From IMG/VR virus record IMGVR_UViG_3300027777_001718, positions 29,710 through 93,709 of that record: 64,000 bases of DNA. The stretch is one strand, 5' to 3'. The position numbers were made by a program, and so were the translations under genes. How positions within the stretch are numbered: the stretch's first letter is position 1; each line of letters starts with the position of its first letter. The notes under the pieces were generated by a model that saw nothing but the letters and a program-made list of their open reading frames with translations, was not told the DNA's origin and made no database searches. Source of the stretch: a virus. This document shows, piece by piece, positions 49,227-57,490 of this stretch.

Positions 49227-49549
49227 TAAATCCGCCAGCAGTAATTGCGCAAGTATTCTTTTACTATTGCAATATCGCGGATTGGTGTGGCTTCGATGTT
49301 TCGAACCACGACTAGCGCCGCGTCGTGCATAGCCTTTGCAGCTTCTGTGCAGTCCATGCTACTGTCGTATAAATCCCAGCCGGCGCCTGTCCTTGGGATT
49401 GCCGGGCCTTTACCGTGCACAGCAGCGTCAAGCAGGCTTTGAAATACGCCGTCTGGTTCAGTGTCATTTGCACCAAACGCGCGATACTTGCTTTGGATTT
49501 TTTCAAATTCTTTAATCCACGCTTTGATCGCTTCCAGCGGCACGGTCAT
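49223..49549 (-). CDS. Unknown protein, 108 aa
   Basis: Helical protein starting MTVPLEAIKAWIKEFEKIQS. The central part has GAGWDLYDSSMDCTEAAKAM and MHDAALVVVRNIEATPIRDI. No family is recognised. The ATG at 49549 lies within the upstream gene (38-base overlap), and its TAG stop overlaps the terminase stop on the other strand. Confidence 0.68.
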   Translation of the reverse strand: MTVPLEAIKAWIKEFEKIQSKYRAFGANDTEPDGVFQSLLDAAVHGKGPAIPRTGAGWDLYDSSMDCTEAAKAMHDAALVVVRNIEATPIRDIAIVKEYLRNYCWRIY

Positions 49550-49973
49550 TGCGGCTGATTTCGTCGAGGAGTTTTCCAAGGTTCTTGCCTTTGTCTGTAA
49601 TGGAGAACGCAAATGCACCTTTGTCGATGTCATACTCAGAGTCGAGTAACCCGCGTTTTACACCGCTGTGCAGCACATTTGACATGATGCGTTCGCCAAG
49701 CGCGTGCATCATTTTCATCATCTTTTGTTTGTATTCAGCTTCGTTGTCAGCGCCGATACCGAATTCGTCTTCTGTAAAAATATTACAGTGTTCTTTGATA
49801 ATATTAATCGTTTCCTGCGTAGACAAAAACTCTTGCATGTACTCGGTCATTTGCGGCAGTTTGTCTTCGCACATTTTTTCAAGAAATCGATGAAAAGCTT
49901 GTAACGCCATATTTCGGACGTCTTCTACACCAGTATGTGTGTGGTGCGCGTCATTGTTTTCAAAATCAGCCAT
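49512..49973 (-). CDS. Unknown helical protein, 153 aa
   Basis: Starts at ATG 49973 after AGGAG. It is mostly helical (MALQAFHRFLEKMCEDKLPQ, AEYKQKMMKMMHALGERIMS) with an N-terminal His-rich acidic piece (NNDAHHTHTGVED). The C-terminus has AFSITDKGKNLGKLLDEISR, a winged-helix-like 'LTdkGk.l..ll' segment. Function unknown. Confidence 0.7.
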   Translation of the reverse strand: MADFENNDAHHTHTGVEDVRNMALQAFHRFLEKMCEDKLPQMTEYMQEFLSTQETINIIKEHCNIFTEDEFGIGADNEAEYKQKMMKMMHALGERIMSNVLHSGVKRGLLDSEYDIDKGAFAFSITDKGKNLGKLLDEISRNDRAAGSDQSVD

Positions 49974-50280
49974 TGATGTTCTCCTGCAGTGTGGCCGCGA
50001 TGACCGCAGCGTCATATCGACCCTTGGCCAAAATACGGTCGCGGGCGGCGTTCCGCAACTTGGCGAGATGCGCGGCGTAGCCGTCGTCTGTGTGCACTAC
50101 AGCTTCGGCGCTGGAGAAGCTATGCGGCTTCCCTGTCAACTTGTTGTCGCCGCTGCCCATGATGTACTCGATGGCATTCAGCTTGACAACATGTCGCGTG
50201 TCTTCCATTTCCATTTCGTGGGTCACGGCGGCGGCAAGCGAGACTGCGGCTTGTTCGATCTTGTTTGCGTAATCGCTCAT
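49966..50280 (-). CDS. Conserved phage protein with NKLTGKPHSFSSAEA motif, 104 aa
   Basis: The central stretch DNKLTGKPHSFSSAEAVVHT and the adjacent YAAHLAKLRNAARDRILAKG form a pattern I remember from small uncharacterised proteins of tailed phages and prophages. The N-terminus is helical. It overlaps both neighbours slightly (8 and 4 bases). Function unknown. Confidence 0.72.
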   Translation of the reverse strand: MSDYANKIEQAAVSLAAAVTHEMEMEDTRHVVKLNAIEYIMGSGDNKLTGKPHSFSSAEAVVHTDDGYAAHLAKLRNAARDRILAKGRYDAAVIAATLQENING

Positions 50281-50564
50281 TGGTCTTCTTCCTTATCAAA
50301 TTTGTCGGCTAGTGCTGTAACAACTTGTTCTATATCAGAAACCGCCGTGTCAAAGCGGCGGATTACTTCGTCTGGGTCGCTGGCTTCGTCTTGCGCTTCA
50401 AATAACAAAAAGGCAAACAACGTGTCGCCGCAAGCGAGGATGACTTTGTTGCCACCCACGCGTTTTTTGTAGGCTTCAAAGGTTTCGTTTTCTTCGGGCG
50501 GTTCCAGCGCGAGCAAGTCCGACCCGGGATACGCGTCATAGATATCTTTAGGCGTGACTTTCAT
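50277..50564 (-). CDS. Unknown protein, 95 aa; paralogue of the 51339-51662 gene
   Basis: MKVTPKDIYDAYPGSDLLAL is followed by ETFEAYKKRVGGNKVILACG, DTLFAFLLFEAQDE and a helical end. The sequence aligns with the gene at 51339-51662 over its length (TP.-IYD, GSDLL/GLDLL, F..Y..RV, GD.LFAFLLFE, helical tail). The start ATG 50564 overlaps the upstream TGA, and an AGGAGGAG site lies upstream. A local duplication with divergence; function unknown. Confidence 0.75.
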   Translation of the reverse strand: MKVTPKDIYDAYPGSDLLALEPPEENETFEAYKKRVGGNKVILACGDTLFAFLLFEAQDEASDPDEVIRRFDTAVSDIEQVVTALADKFDKEEDQ

Positions 50565-51289
50565 TCGGCGCACACTCCTCCTACGAGCCATTGCTCGCCG
50601 TGGTCAACTGTTTTGGTGGCGTAGAGTTTCTCTGCGAATTTCGCGTCTACTGTTCGCAGTCGCAGGGCCGCCACGTCCGCGGCAGCCCGCAGCTTGTGCC
50701 GTTGATTGCCAAAAACCTTCAACGGCTTCAGCATCTCGGTTGTGATCGGCTCTTTCGCAGTGCCGACTGTGTTTAGCGCTTCGCGGAACTTTTTTTCCGC
50801 AGTAGCGGCGGCTTCATGCTTTTCCCGCCACGCCGCGTAAATTTTGTCAAACTGAATGCGCTGTGCCGGCGTGAGCTGATCGGCTGTAAGTAGCCGCCTG
50901 ACTCCCGGGGTTTGCATTACGCTGATTGCGCACCGCAACCCGTAAGAACAATCAGACGCGTCGGTAATTATAAAAGAGCAGTTGTGGTCTTTGCTTAGTT
51001 TGCCTTCAAACGTCGGCTCTTTCGTTTTTTCTTCGCGGCGGTCTTTGTACTTGACCGCGATAGCGTTGCCCCACTTCTCGCAAACAGTGTCAAGGTAATC
51101 TTCCGCTGAGCGCTGCGTTTCAAATACGCGAGTTTCGACATGCAAACCGCGGAGCGTAGAGAAAGTGCCGTTGTAAGCGTTACTGCCGTACTCATCTGTC
51201 AGCTCGTCTACACGGTTTTTATACCGCTGTTCTAATTCTTTCTGTGTAAATCTGCCGTCAAAGACTTCGGTGTGAAAACACGCACCCAT
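50561..51289 (-). CDS. Conserved MGACFHTEVFDG-type protein, 242 aa
   Basis: The N-terminal 90 residues (MGACFHTEVFDGRFTQKELE, YNGTFSTLRGLHVETRVFET, AEDYLDTVCEKWGNAIAVKY) match by memory a broad uncharacterised family of phages and bacteria ('mGa.fHtevf.G....el.~.y......~~~eyG...YnGtfs'). The C-terminal half is helical. It lies between two paralogous genes, so the duplication may have included its flanks. Confidence 0.75.
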   Translation of the reverse strand: MGACFHTEVFDGRFTQKELEQRYKNRVDELTDEYGSNAYNGTFSTLRGLHVETRVFETQRSAEDYLDTVCEKWGNAIAVKYKDRREEKTKEPTFEGKLSKDHNCSFIITDASDCSYGLRCAISVMQTPGVRRLLTADQLTPAQRIQFDKIYAAWREKHEAAATAEKKFREALNTVGTAKEPITTEMLKPLKVFGNQRHKLRAAADVAALRLRTVDAKFAEKLYATKTVDHGEQWLVGGVCAE

Positions 51290-51338
51290 TGTTACTCCGG
51301 GGTATCGAGATCATAGTTAGCTGTTGTTTACTGGTAAT

Positions 51339-51662
51339 TTACGGGCACGGCGGACCGTTGGGTTGCAGTTTGAGCAATTTAATTCGCACCTGCATCATAT
51401 TGCGGATTGCTACGTCAAGTAACCGGACTGCCGTGCTAATTGTCCCGTTTGCGCTGGACAATTCAAACAACAAAAAAGCAAACAGCACATCGCCGCAATT
51501 TAGAATAGCGCCGTCAGTTACGCGAGCGCGATATTCAGCAAAAGTTTCAGTTGTAGTTGGCGCCGGTAGCGCAACAGGATTAGAGCCGTCGGGCAACAAA
51601 TCTAAACCAGCCGTGTACCAGTCGTAGATTTCTCTCGGCGTAAATTGCTGTGTATCTGGCAT
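51339..51662 (-). CDS. Unknown protein, 107 aa; paralogue of the 50277-50564 gene
   Basis: Starts at ATG 51662 with a CGGAG site. TPREIYDWYTAGLDLLPDGS, FAEYRARVTDGAILNCGDVL and FAFLLFELSSANGT mirror the gene about 1 kb downstream. The C-terminus is helical and hydrophobic (NMMQVRIKLLKLQ). The two copies have diverged well beyond the level expected of a recent duplication. Function unknown. Confidence 0.75.
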   Translation of the reverse strand: MPDTQQFTPREIYDWYTAGLDLLPDGSNPVALPAPTTTETFAEYRARVTDGAILNCGDVLFAFLLFELSSANGTISTAVRLLDVAIRNMMQVRIKLLKLQPNGPPCP

Positions 51663-51664
51663 AA

Positions 51665-51910
51665 TCACTCCGGGTTATTGAGATACTGTATAGCCTGTTG
51701 TTCTTGGCGCGTCGGTTTGCGCTGTGGGAACTTGTCTGAGTGGCATACATAGCAGCGACTCTGGCGACAGCCCGAGCAGCGCCACGTTTTACGAAAACGA
51801 CCAACATCTGGGACGTATCTGTTGTCATCTGGGCCTAAACAGCCAGCCAGTTGCTTATACTGCTGTACACGTTTTGCAATGATGTGCTTTTCTTCGTGGT
51901 AGCGTTTCAT
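51665..51910 (-). CDS. Small zinc-motif protein, 81 aa
   Basis: Starts at ATG 51910, overlapping the stop of the acetyltransferase-like gene. The sequence has KTWRCSGCRQSRCYVCHSDK near the centre (C-x2-C...C-x2-C-H ligands), then RKPTRQEQQAIQYL. The 'C..C+..+C..CH..K....~.T+qE' pattern recurs in small phage and Actinobacterial proteins. Likely binds zinc and perhaps nucleic acid. Confidence 0.75.
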   Translation of the reverse strand: MKRYHEEKHIIAKRVQQYKQLAGCLGPDDNRYVPDVGRFRKTWRCSGCRQSRCYVCHSDKFPQRKPTRQEQQAIQYLNNPE

Positions 51911-52353
51911 TAAGTAACCTCGCAAAGTAAGACTGTCTTACATCCGCATTGTTTGGCAATGTTTACGACATTCGTTGCGTAAACCGATACTGGGTTTTCG
52001 CGTTTCAGGGCGCCCGCTGTAATTAGCGCCTGTAAACCTAGCCGCGCAAAACCTCGATTCCGAAGTTCTGGGTCGACAAAGCATTCTATGGTTTGAGCCA
52101 TAATTGTCTCGCCCTTGAATTTTTCAGGCCACAAACGCGTGCCGACCCAGCCGGCGAGCATGCTGTTGCACCAGATGAGCGCAATGGCCATCTCTGGATG
52201 CGGACCGGGTGTGGGCGTGACGTAGCGTTTTTCTAGCTCTTTTTGAATTGAGCTTTCGCTTTTGGAGTCGGGCCAAGACAGGCGCGTGTAGATAGCCGAA
52301 ACGTCGATGGTTCCGAGCTTATTGATATCTTTGACGAAGATGCGAAATTCCAT
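51910..52353 (-). CDS. GNAT-type acetyltransferase-like protein
   Basis: 147 residues from ATG 52353 (GGAG 7 bases upstream). The C-terminal half has TIECFVDPELRNRGFARLGL, QALITAGALKRENPVSVYAT and VNIAKQCGCK. This matches the GNAT beta4-alpha3 region: 'vdPe.RgrGiar.L......' with the acetyl-CoA pyrophosphate loop RNRGFA (consensus Q/RxxGxG/A), and a final 'a.~~y.k~GF' position. Substrate unknown. Phage GNATs can modify host proteins or toxins. Confidence 0.72.
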   Translation of the reverse strand: MEFRIFVKDINKLGTIDVSAIYTRLSWPDSKSESSIQKELEKRYVTPTPGPHPEMAIALIWCNSMLAGWVGTRLWPEKFKGETIMAQTIECFVDPELRNRGFARLGLQALITAGALKRENPVSVYATNVVNIAKQCGCKTVLLCEVT

Positions 52354-52389
52354 GGTAAGTTCTCCACGACTTACCACAAATTTTAACAA

Positions 52390-52462
52390 AGCCGGTGGCC
52401 GGGAACGATCCGGCGACATTTTGTTTACAAAACAAACGCTCTACCAACTGAGCTACACCGGC
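52390..52462 (-). tRNA. tRNA-Thr (anticodon UGU)
   Basis: The minus strand gives a cloverleaf: acceptor GCCGGTG/CACCGGC, a D-arm GCTC...GAGC with GTTGGTA loop, an anticodon arm TTTGT-TTTGTAA-ACAAA with anticodon TGT, and a 5-bp GC T-stem (GCCGG/CCGGC). The T-loop is ATCGTTC rather than TTCRANN, and the invariant A58 is replaced by T. CCA is not encoded. Reads ACA codons if functional. Confidence 0.85.
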
Positions 52463-52469
52463 AGTCTAT

Positions 52470-52931
52470 CTAAGTGAGCGCTGCAGCCTCCGGCCAGTAG
52501 TATGGCAGATCTACAGGCTCTTGCCATCCAAATTTTGAGTAGTGCGCGTAGTTTTTGCGCAGCAAATTGCTTCTGTGGGCAGCGTGGAATCTGCGGCTGC
52601 CAATCCACGGCGGATAGTGGTTGTGCACCACAAGCGGTCGCATCCGGGAATAGGCCGCCATGAACTCCGGGTGCAAGCTGTCGTTGAAACCGCGGGAAAT
52701 CCACTCACGGCAAACGACGGCAGAATAAACCACCAGTGCTAACTCATATCCGGTCCACATTTTCACAGCCGGATGGTTGCGCCAACGAGATACATAGGGC
52801 TCGTGCTGTCCGATACCCACGCCGAGCGCCAATAAGATTTGTTTGCATTCGACTCGTTGTTTGCCGAGTCTTTTGTTATCTAAACACCTTGCTGAAACTC
52901 GAAAACTCCTGCTCGGTAAGAACGTTTGCAT
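52470..52931 (-). CDS. Pyrimidine-dimer DNA glycosylase-like protein (MSMEG_6728 type)
   Basis: 153 residues. MQTFLPSRSFRVSARCLDNK, RLGKQRVECKQILLALGVGI, HPAVKMWTGYELALVVYSAV and AAHRSNLLRKNYAHYSKFGW match a conserved family related to T4 endonuclease V (Pyr_excise), called MSMEG_6728-type in bacteria. Residues RLGKQR and the H-x-S-N-L-R motif are intact. It may repair UV dimers in phage DNA. It follows the tRNA-Thr gene. Confidence 0.82.
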   Translation of the reverse strand: MQTFLPSRSFRVSARCLDNKRLGKQRVECKQILLALGVGIGQHEPYVSRWRNHPAVKMWTGYELALVVYSAVVCREWISRGFNDSLHPEFMAAYSRMRPLVVHNHYPPWIGSRRFHAAHRSNLLRKNYAHYSKFGWQEPVDLPYYWPEAAALT

Positions 52932-52939
52932 AGCTCCTT

Positions 52940-53254
52940 CTATTCGTTGTCTAGGACGTCATCTTCGGCATCTCCGGCGTAATCTTCGTCGTAGCTTGCG
53001 TCGTCGTCGATAAGCTCGTCGTCGTTATCGTCGTCAGCCCACTCTTCATCGTCTTCAACGTCGTCTAAGTTTTCGTCATCGTCGATATAAAAATTGACGT
53101 CTGGTTTGACCTCAATAAGCCCTGTGTCATCATCGTCATCATCGTCAACGTCGTTTACAAACTGCCACTCTTCTTCAATGAAATCGTCATCAAGACCGTC
53201 ATCATGACGATTACAGCTATTACTATTGAACAACATTAACGATGTTTGACACAT
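52940..53254 (-). CDS. Extremely acidic protein, 104 aa
   Basis: After a short N-terminal part (MCQTSLMLFNSNSCNRHDDG) the sequence is dominated by Asp and Glu (VDDDDDDDTGLIEVKPDVNF, DDEEWADDDNDDELIDDD). ATG 53254 overlaps the TAA of the upstream gene (TAATATG). It may be disordered or a DNA mimic. Only the general composition supports this. Confidence 0.65.
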   Translation of the reverse strand: MCQTSLMLFNSNSCNRHDDGLDDDFIEEEWQFVNDVDDDDDDDTGLIEVKPDVNFYIDDDENLDDVEDDEEWADDDNDDELIDDDASYDEDYAGDAEDDVLDNE

Positions 53255-53255
53255 A

Positions 53256-55883
53256 TTAGCCAGTCTCACGCGCAAGTGAATGATTCGTATCAACCCAAAA
53301 CCGATCACACCAGTTTGTGTTTACAAGAAGTCCGGGCGCGCCGTGTACAACGTCTTCGCCCGCAAATACGCCGGCAGCCGTAAATAAGTCTACAATTATT
53401 AGCCAGTTTGGTGCAGTAGTTTTTTCTGTATAAAAATACCGGTCGATAGCGCGTTTGCTAAGCCACCAGTTATCTTTGCGCCGGAGAATGTAATTTTGCG
53501 GCTGATCTTTACGTCTGGGCCGCGGGAGAATAGCTAGTTTTTCCGACTGTAAAGCATTATTTACGCTTTCCATCAGGGCAACGTGGGCGTCTTCCGGGGT
53601 GACTAGTTGATTTAGGGCGCATGACAGCTGAAAAGACGCCCCGTACGTTTGGGTCAACCATTCGTGGATATCGGACAGAACGGCTTGCGATAATGGCGCG
53701 CCGCTGGCCATAGCACGCATTCTGTGCCGAAGCGTACGCTGGATATACGCCGGTAGGACGTGCTGCAGGACCGAGAAATCTGTGGTCGCTGGCGGCGCAG
53801 TGCCAGTAATGACCTGCCAGTTATAGCCGGGCGCAATTGTGCTGCAGAGCGGTGTAAGTCGCGCAAACAGGGCCCGATTGTGGCACTTGGTTACTGATGA
53901 ATTAAACGTAGCATCATCAAAAGCGCTTGATGCAAACATGGGCCAATCGAGCGTGCTTGTGTATTCGCCCAGCTGCTTGCTTACGTGGTTTTTCTGGACG
54001 ATAGACAGGCGCACGTTCCGGCAACCTAGCGCTTCGCCAATTTTAGCCGCTGTCTCGAAATTAGCGCCGACTAGCCCGGTGGCAATGTTATCTTTACGCA
54101 AAATTGGCGCAATAAGGTTTGTAGCTACGGCGGCAAACACGTTCCAGACAAAAGCGTTCTCATAGCTTGGCGTCAAGAACTGTTTGATTGCCGGCGGGGC
54201 GACTTGCGCAGGTACCGGGAAAACAGCGCGATTTTTTTTAGCTATGCCGATTGGGGCTGGTACGATGCAACCCATAGTGTCGATAGCATAGTCTGCGAAT
54301 CTGAATGCCGAGCCTCGTTCGTCCCAGCCAATACTGCTCGATACGACAATTAATTCTGGTTGGTGGAGCTGAATAGCGAGGAGATGACTGCGCCTGTTCC
54401 ACGCCCTGTCAAAGACAATAAGCTTTCCGTAGGGTGCCGCTGTGGCCGCCGCGTATGCTAACAGTCCCATGTTTTCTATGATGGCGGCGCTGTCGGAGAA
54501 CTCAATAACATCGTCGCCAGCGTATATTTTGCCGATATAGTTTTTTTCGCCGTTGTCTGCTTGCACGATTTTTTCGATGATAATACGGGCAGAACAGACG
54601 TGATGCCCGATGTGGTTCCACCAGCCACTTTCCTTTTCTATTACAATCCAACGACGATGCGCTTTTGTTGGCGCAGCCGGTGCGACGTTCACGGCGGTCA
54701 ATACGCGTGAAACAAACCCGGGCGAAAACTTGGCAGTGTCTTTTTTGAAAAATTGGTTGAGTTTTTCGTGCGGAACAAGTAAACGCGACGCGAACGAATA
54801 CGCTGCGATTTCGCTCATACCGGCGAGAGTTTTTTGCAGGCTTGTCTGCCACGTTTCAGCGTGTTTGTGGATATCTGCCAGCTGCGCCATAATGGGATTG
54901 GGGCTTTTTGTTTTGTTAGTTAAATGGGTCACGCAAGCGTAACCCTTGGCGAGCGCTGCGCGGCTGATCAGCTCGGGGGTGACCGCGCTGCCCTGAAACA
55001 GGCGCGAGATTGGCGGAAACGCTTGCCAGCTCGATCCATAACTATTGGCTTCTGGGCCGCTGTAGCTTGCCATGATCGGAAGTAGCCCTAATCCCCGCTG
55101 GAGCTGCGTGCACTGCGCGCTAATGGCCCAGAAAGGGTCGTCTACGATAAACTGCGCGCCTTTTAAAATTGCTGGTGCGCTTGCGAGCGCGCTTTGCATT
55201 AAAAAATATCCGGCGTCTGGCCGCTGGCGCTTGTAGCTCGTTGTGGGGATAAACACTGACTTAGATTTAAACTCTTCGTCGTACTGCACCAGTAAAACAC
55301 CGGTAATCCGGCTCGGCAGATCGTAGAACGGCAGTACCAGCGTGGCGCCGTCTTCGCGCGCTTTTTTTGGCTTTGGGTGGCCCAGCGCGGCGCATAGCTT
55401 TGCGACTTGGTCTTTGTGGGCTACGCCAACGAGCCCGCGAGCGTTTATTTCGTGGTATACGCCTAATTCTCGTAACCGGCAGGCAATGATATCGTCGCTG
55501 TGGTTCCAGATCTGCGATTCGGCGTCAAACCAGAAGCTTTCAATAGCTTGTTGTTTGGCTAGCGCCCGCTCGTAATCACCGGCTAAATTGTCCTTTTCGC
55601 TGGAATTTACTAGGCCCAGCTCGGCAAATTTCTTTAACGTAGTAGGAAGGCTTGTATTCCATAACGCGGCACCAAACGTTATGATATCTCCATGGGCGGC
55701 GCACGCATTGCAGTGCAGCCAGATGCCGTCCGTGACAATATCGTCAAACAAATGTAACGTGTTTTGTTGACATAACGGACAGGAAACCACCGCCGGGAAA
55801 GACGGATTTTCCGGTGCTACGCCTAAAGCCGACAAGGCGCTGATGTGGTGATGTCGGCGGACTAAACAGGTAGGCAATCCCAT
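53256..55883 (-). CDS. Large protein with primase-type zinc motif (875 aa)
   Basis: Residues 30-70 hold a CHC2-like zinc motif (VVSCPLCQQNTLHLFDD, WLHCNACAAHGDIITFGA), as in DnaG primases. Residues 240-300 (AQFIVDDPFWAISAQCTQLQ, GLGLLPIMASYS) occupy the place of a Toprim or winged domain but lack its E...D-x-D acids. Residues 580-640 (NAFVWNVFAAVATNLIAPIL, ATGLVGANFETAAKIGE) recall DUF927/SF3-type helicase-like proteins but have no standard Walker A. The C-terminal 200 residues look like a winged-helix region. Probably a primase-helicase-like protein with a degenerate motor. It starts head to head with the plus-strand gene at 55882. Confidence 0.6.
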   Translation of the reverse strand: MGLPTCLVRRHHHISALSALGVAPENPSFPAVVSCPLCQQNTLHLFDDIVTDGIWLHCNACAAHGDIITFGAALWNTSLPTTLKKFAELGLVNSSEKDNLAGDYERALAKQQAIESFWFDAESQIWNHSDDIIACRLRELGVYHEINARGLVGVAHKDQVAKLCAALGHPKPKKAREDGATLVLPFYDLPSRITGVLLVQYDEEFKSKSVFIPTTSYKRQRPDAGYFLMQSALASAPAILKGAQFIVDDPFWAISAQCTQLQRGLGLLPIMASYSGPEANSYGSSWQAFPPISRLFQGSAVTPELISRAALAKGYACVTHLTNKTKSPNPIMAQLADIHKHAETWQTSLQKTLAGMSEIAAYSFASRLLVPHEKLNQFFKKDTAKFSPGFVSRVLTAVNVAPAAPTKAHRRWIVIEKESGWWNHIGHHVCSARIIIEKIVQADNGEKNYIGKIYAGDDVIEFSDSAAIIENMGLLAYAAATAAPYGKLIVFDRAWNRRSHLLAIQLHQPELIVVSSSIGWDERGSAFRFADYAIDTMGCIVPAPIGIAKKNRAVFPVPAQVAPPAIKQFLTPSYENAFVWNVFAAVATNLIAPILRKDNIATGLVGANFETAAKIGEALGCRNVRLSIVQKNHVSKQLGEYTSTLDWPMFASSAFDDATFNSSVTKCHNRALFARLTPLCSTIAPGYNWQVITGTAPPATTDFSVLQHVLPAYIQRTLRHRMRAMASGAPLSQAVLSDIHEWLTQTYGASFQLSCALNQLVTPEDAHVALMESVNNALQSEKLAILPRPRRKDQPQNYILRRKDNWWLSKRAIDRYFYTEKTTAPNWLIIVDLFTAAGVFAGEDVVHGAPGLLVNTNWCDRFWVDTNHSLARETG

Positions 55884-57054
55884 GACAGATATCCCGCTCG
55901 ATCAGGCACACGACGTCAGTGGTCGCGAGACACATCGGTTAACAACCTTGCACCCGAGCCCTGATTTCGTCAAAGCAGCTGCGCAGGATCGGCTGCAGGG
56001 TGACGAAACCCTGCCGCGCCATTTGTACGCTGATCAAAACAATAAACTTTACCCGTGCCATACTGCGGCTGCAACATGGATGTCGGCGTTGTTTTTCAAC
56101 GACAAACAAGCCCAGTTTAACAAAGTTGCATCGGAATACATTCGTACACGCATCCATCTGGCCGCGGAATATTTTGGGATTGCCGGGCTTGTGGGCGATC
56201 TGGAAGAGAAGATGGCCGCCGAAGTTGGGCAGAGTTTGGAGCAGCTACCTGACACTGAGTTTGCCATTGTCTGGGGCAGCGACACCGGCAAGGAACGCCA
56301 CTGGCCTCTGCGCAACGCTAACGAGGTCAAGTTCGCCGCGGCTAGCTTTAAGCAGTACCGGGACGAGTTTGTATTCGACGACCGGCATACGATTGCCAAT
56401 AAGATCCTTGAAAAAGCCGCTCAATATGGCGCCGACGTGAGTGACGCCGGCGGCACGCTGGAACTGGCGGCGGGCCAAGGTGCCTGCGCCGCCAAGGTTG
56501 CCAGCCAAATGCTTAAAGATCGCGTACGGCTTACCGCCCGCCAACACGGCGATCTGGCGGCTGAGTTGTCAAAGTTGGCCGAGATTGTTGACCAAAACCC
56601 GGATAAGGCCCGGGAGGTGGATACTCGACTGAAGTTGGCGAGCGCGGTCGACAACTTTGATAAGAATACCGGCCTGTACCGCATGTACGACGACGGCGGG
56701 TTGGCGCGGCCTGAAGAAGTCCTGTTCGCTATTACCGAGAAGGTAGCGCGGGACTTCCTTGACCAGAACGTCGAGACGACCACGGGTAACGTGTACGCGC
56801 TTGACGATCTGGAGAAGCTGGCCGTGGAAGACGTCCGCGAGTGGCTGGGCGACGACTTTGCCGACGCCGTCAGCGCCGGCGGCGTTTACATGGACCGCGA
56901 CAAGCTGGCCGAGATTGTGCCAACGCTTGATCGTGGTATGGCGTCCACGCTTGACCGACTTATGTCGGAGAAGACCGCCGGCGCTGTCGTGAAGTCAGCG
57001 GCTTTTGAGGGGCTGCTGCCGCTTGCTCGGCTTCACGAGCTTGCAAACGGTTAA
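55882..57054 (+). CDS. Unknown 390-aa protein, plus strand
   Basis: The ATG at 55882 overlaps the start of the divergent gene (CATG). The sequence THRLTTLHPSPDFVKAAAQD, LPRHLYADQNNKLYPCHTAA, ATWMSALFF and the helical C-terminal half (LASAVDNFDKNTGLYRMYDD, FEGLLPLARLHELANG) are reminiscent of phage proteins I have seen with 'ADp...~PCht.aatwlS..yf', but I cannot name a family. The C-terminal half is more GC-rich in codon choice than its neighbours. A virion or virion-assembly role would fit the plus-strand placement shared with the terminase; this is inference. Confidence 0.65.
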   Translation: MTDIPLDQAHDVSGRETHRLTTLHPSPDFVKAAAQDRLQGDETLPRHLYADQNNKLYPCHTAAATWMSALFFNDKQAQFNKVASEYIRTRIHLAAEYFGIAGLVGDLEEKMAAEVGQSLEQLPDTEFAIVWGSDTGKERHWPLRNANEVKFAAASFKQYRDEFVFDDRHTIANKILEKAAQYGADVSDAGGTLELAAGQGACAAKVASQMLKDRVRLTARQHGDLAAELSKLAEIVDQNPDKAREVDTRLKLASAVDNFDKNTGLYRMYDDGGLARPEEVLFAITEKVARDFLDQNVETTTGNVYALDDLEKLAVEDVREWLGDDFADAVSAGGVYMDRDKLAEIVPTLDRGMASTLDRLMSEKTAGAVVKSAAFEGLLPLARLHELANG

Positions 57055-57236
57055 TTGTCATCGTCGTTATCAGGCGCATCGGATTGAAGGTCATGGATGA
57101 CATGCCATCCAAGTTCTACACTGCGGTCTTCAACATGCTTGCGGCTAGCGCCGGCAAGTTCTTCCGGTGTCCAAATAATAACTGCGTAACCGCGACTTTG
57201 CAGTTCTGAGACGACCGCTTTCTCTTCTGGCGTCAT
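57051..57236 (-). CDS. Small conserved protein, 61 aa
   Basis: EEKAVVSELQSRGYAVIIWT, PEELAGASRKHVEDRSVELG, WHVIHDLQ and an acidic end match a recurring small family of phages and bacteria ('~l...GyaViiwtPEEl.g....~~ed..ie.g...I'). The stop overlaps the plus-strand stop (TTAA). The start overlaps the stop of the next gene. Function unknown. Confidence 0.72.
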   Translation of the reverse strand: MTPEEKAVVSELQSRGYAVIIWTPEELAGASRKHVEDRSVELGWHVIHDLQSDAPDNDDDN

Positions 57237-57490
57237 TGTTTTGTTCCTATAAACTTCGCTAGAAAACGATCTAGCGTTTCGCGCACTATGCTCGCGCGGC
57301 TGGGCGCGTCTACTGGCGTGTCTGTGTGTTCGCCCGGGTCAATGTTCTGGGAGCTAATTCCCGGGCTGTCTTTTGCTTGCGCGTCTAGCTCTGCGCGCAG
57401 TAACAGTTCGTGATGATACTCTTGCCAGTTTTCATAACTTTGTTGGTCTGGCAGATACGGGTCTTCAGGAAGTCTGTCGTTCCAGCCCAT
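57233..57490 (-). CDS. Unknown protein, 85 aa
   Basis: The N-terminus MGWNDRLPEDPYLPDQQSYE resembles small uncharacterised proteins that begin 'MGwnd.lpEdPY.p......~...Y'. The C-terminal part is loop-rich, ending IVRETLDRFLAKFIGTKQ. The start lies 26 bases inside the CsrA gene, out of frame, so expression may be coupled to CsrA. Confidence 0.68.
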   Translation of the reverse strand: MGWNDRLPEDPYLPDQQSYENWQEYHHELLLRAELDAQAKDSPGISSQNIDPGEHTDTPVDAPSRASIVRETLDRFLAKFIGTKQ

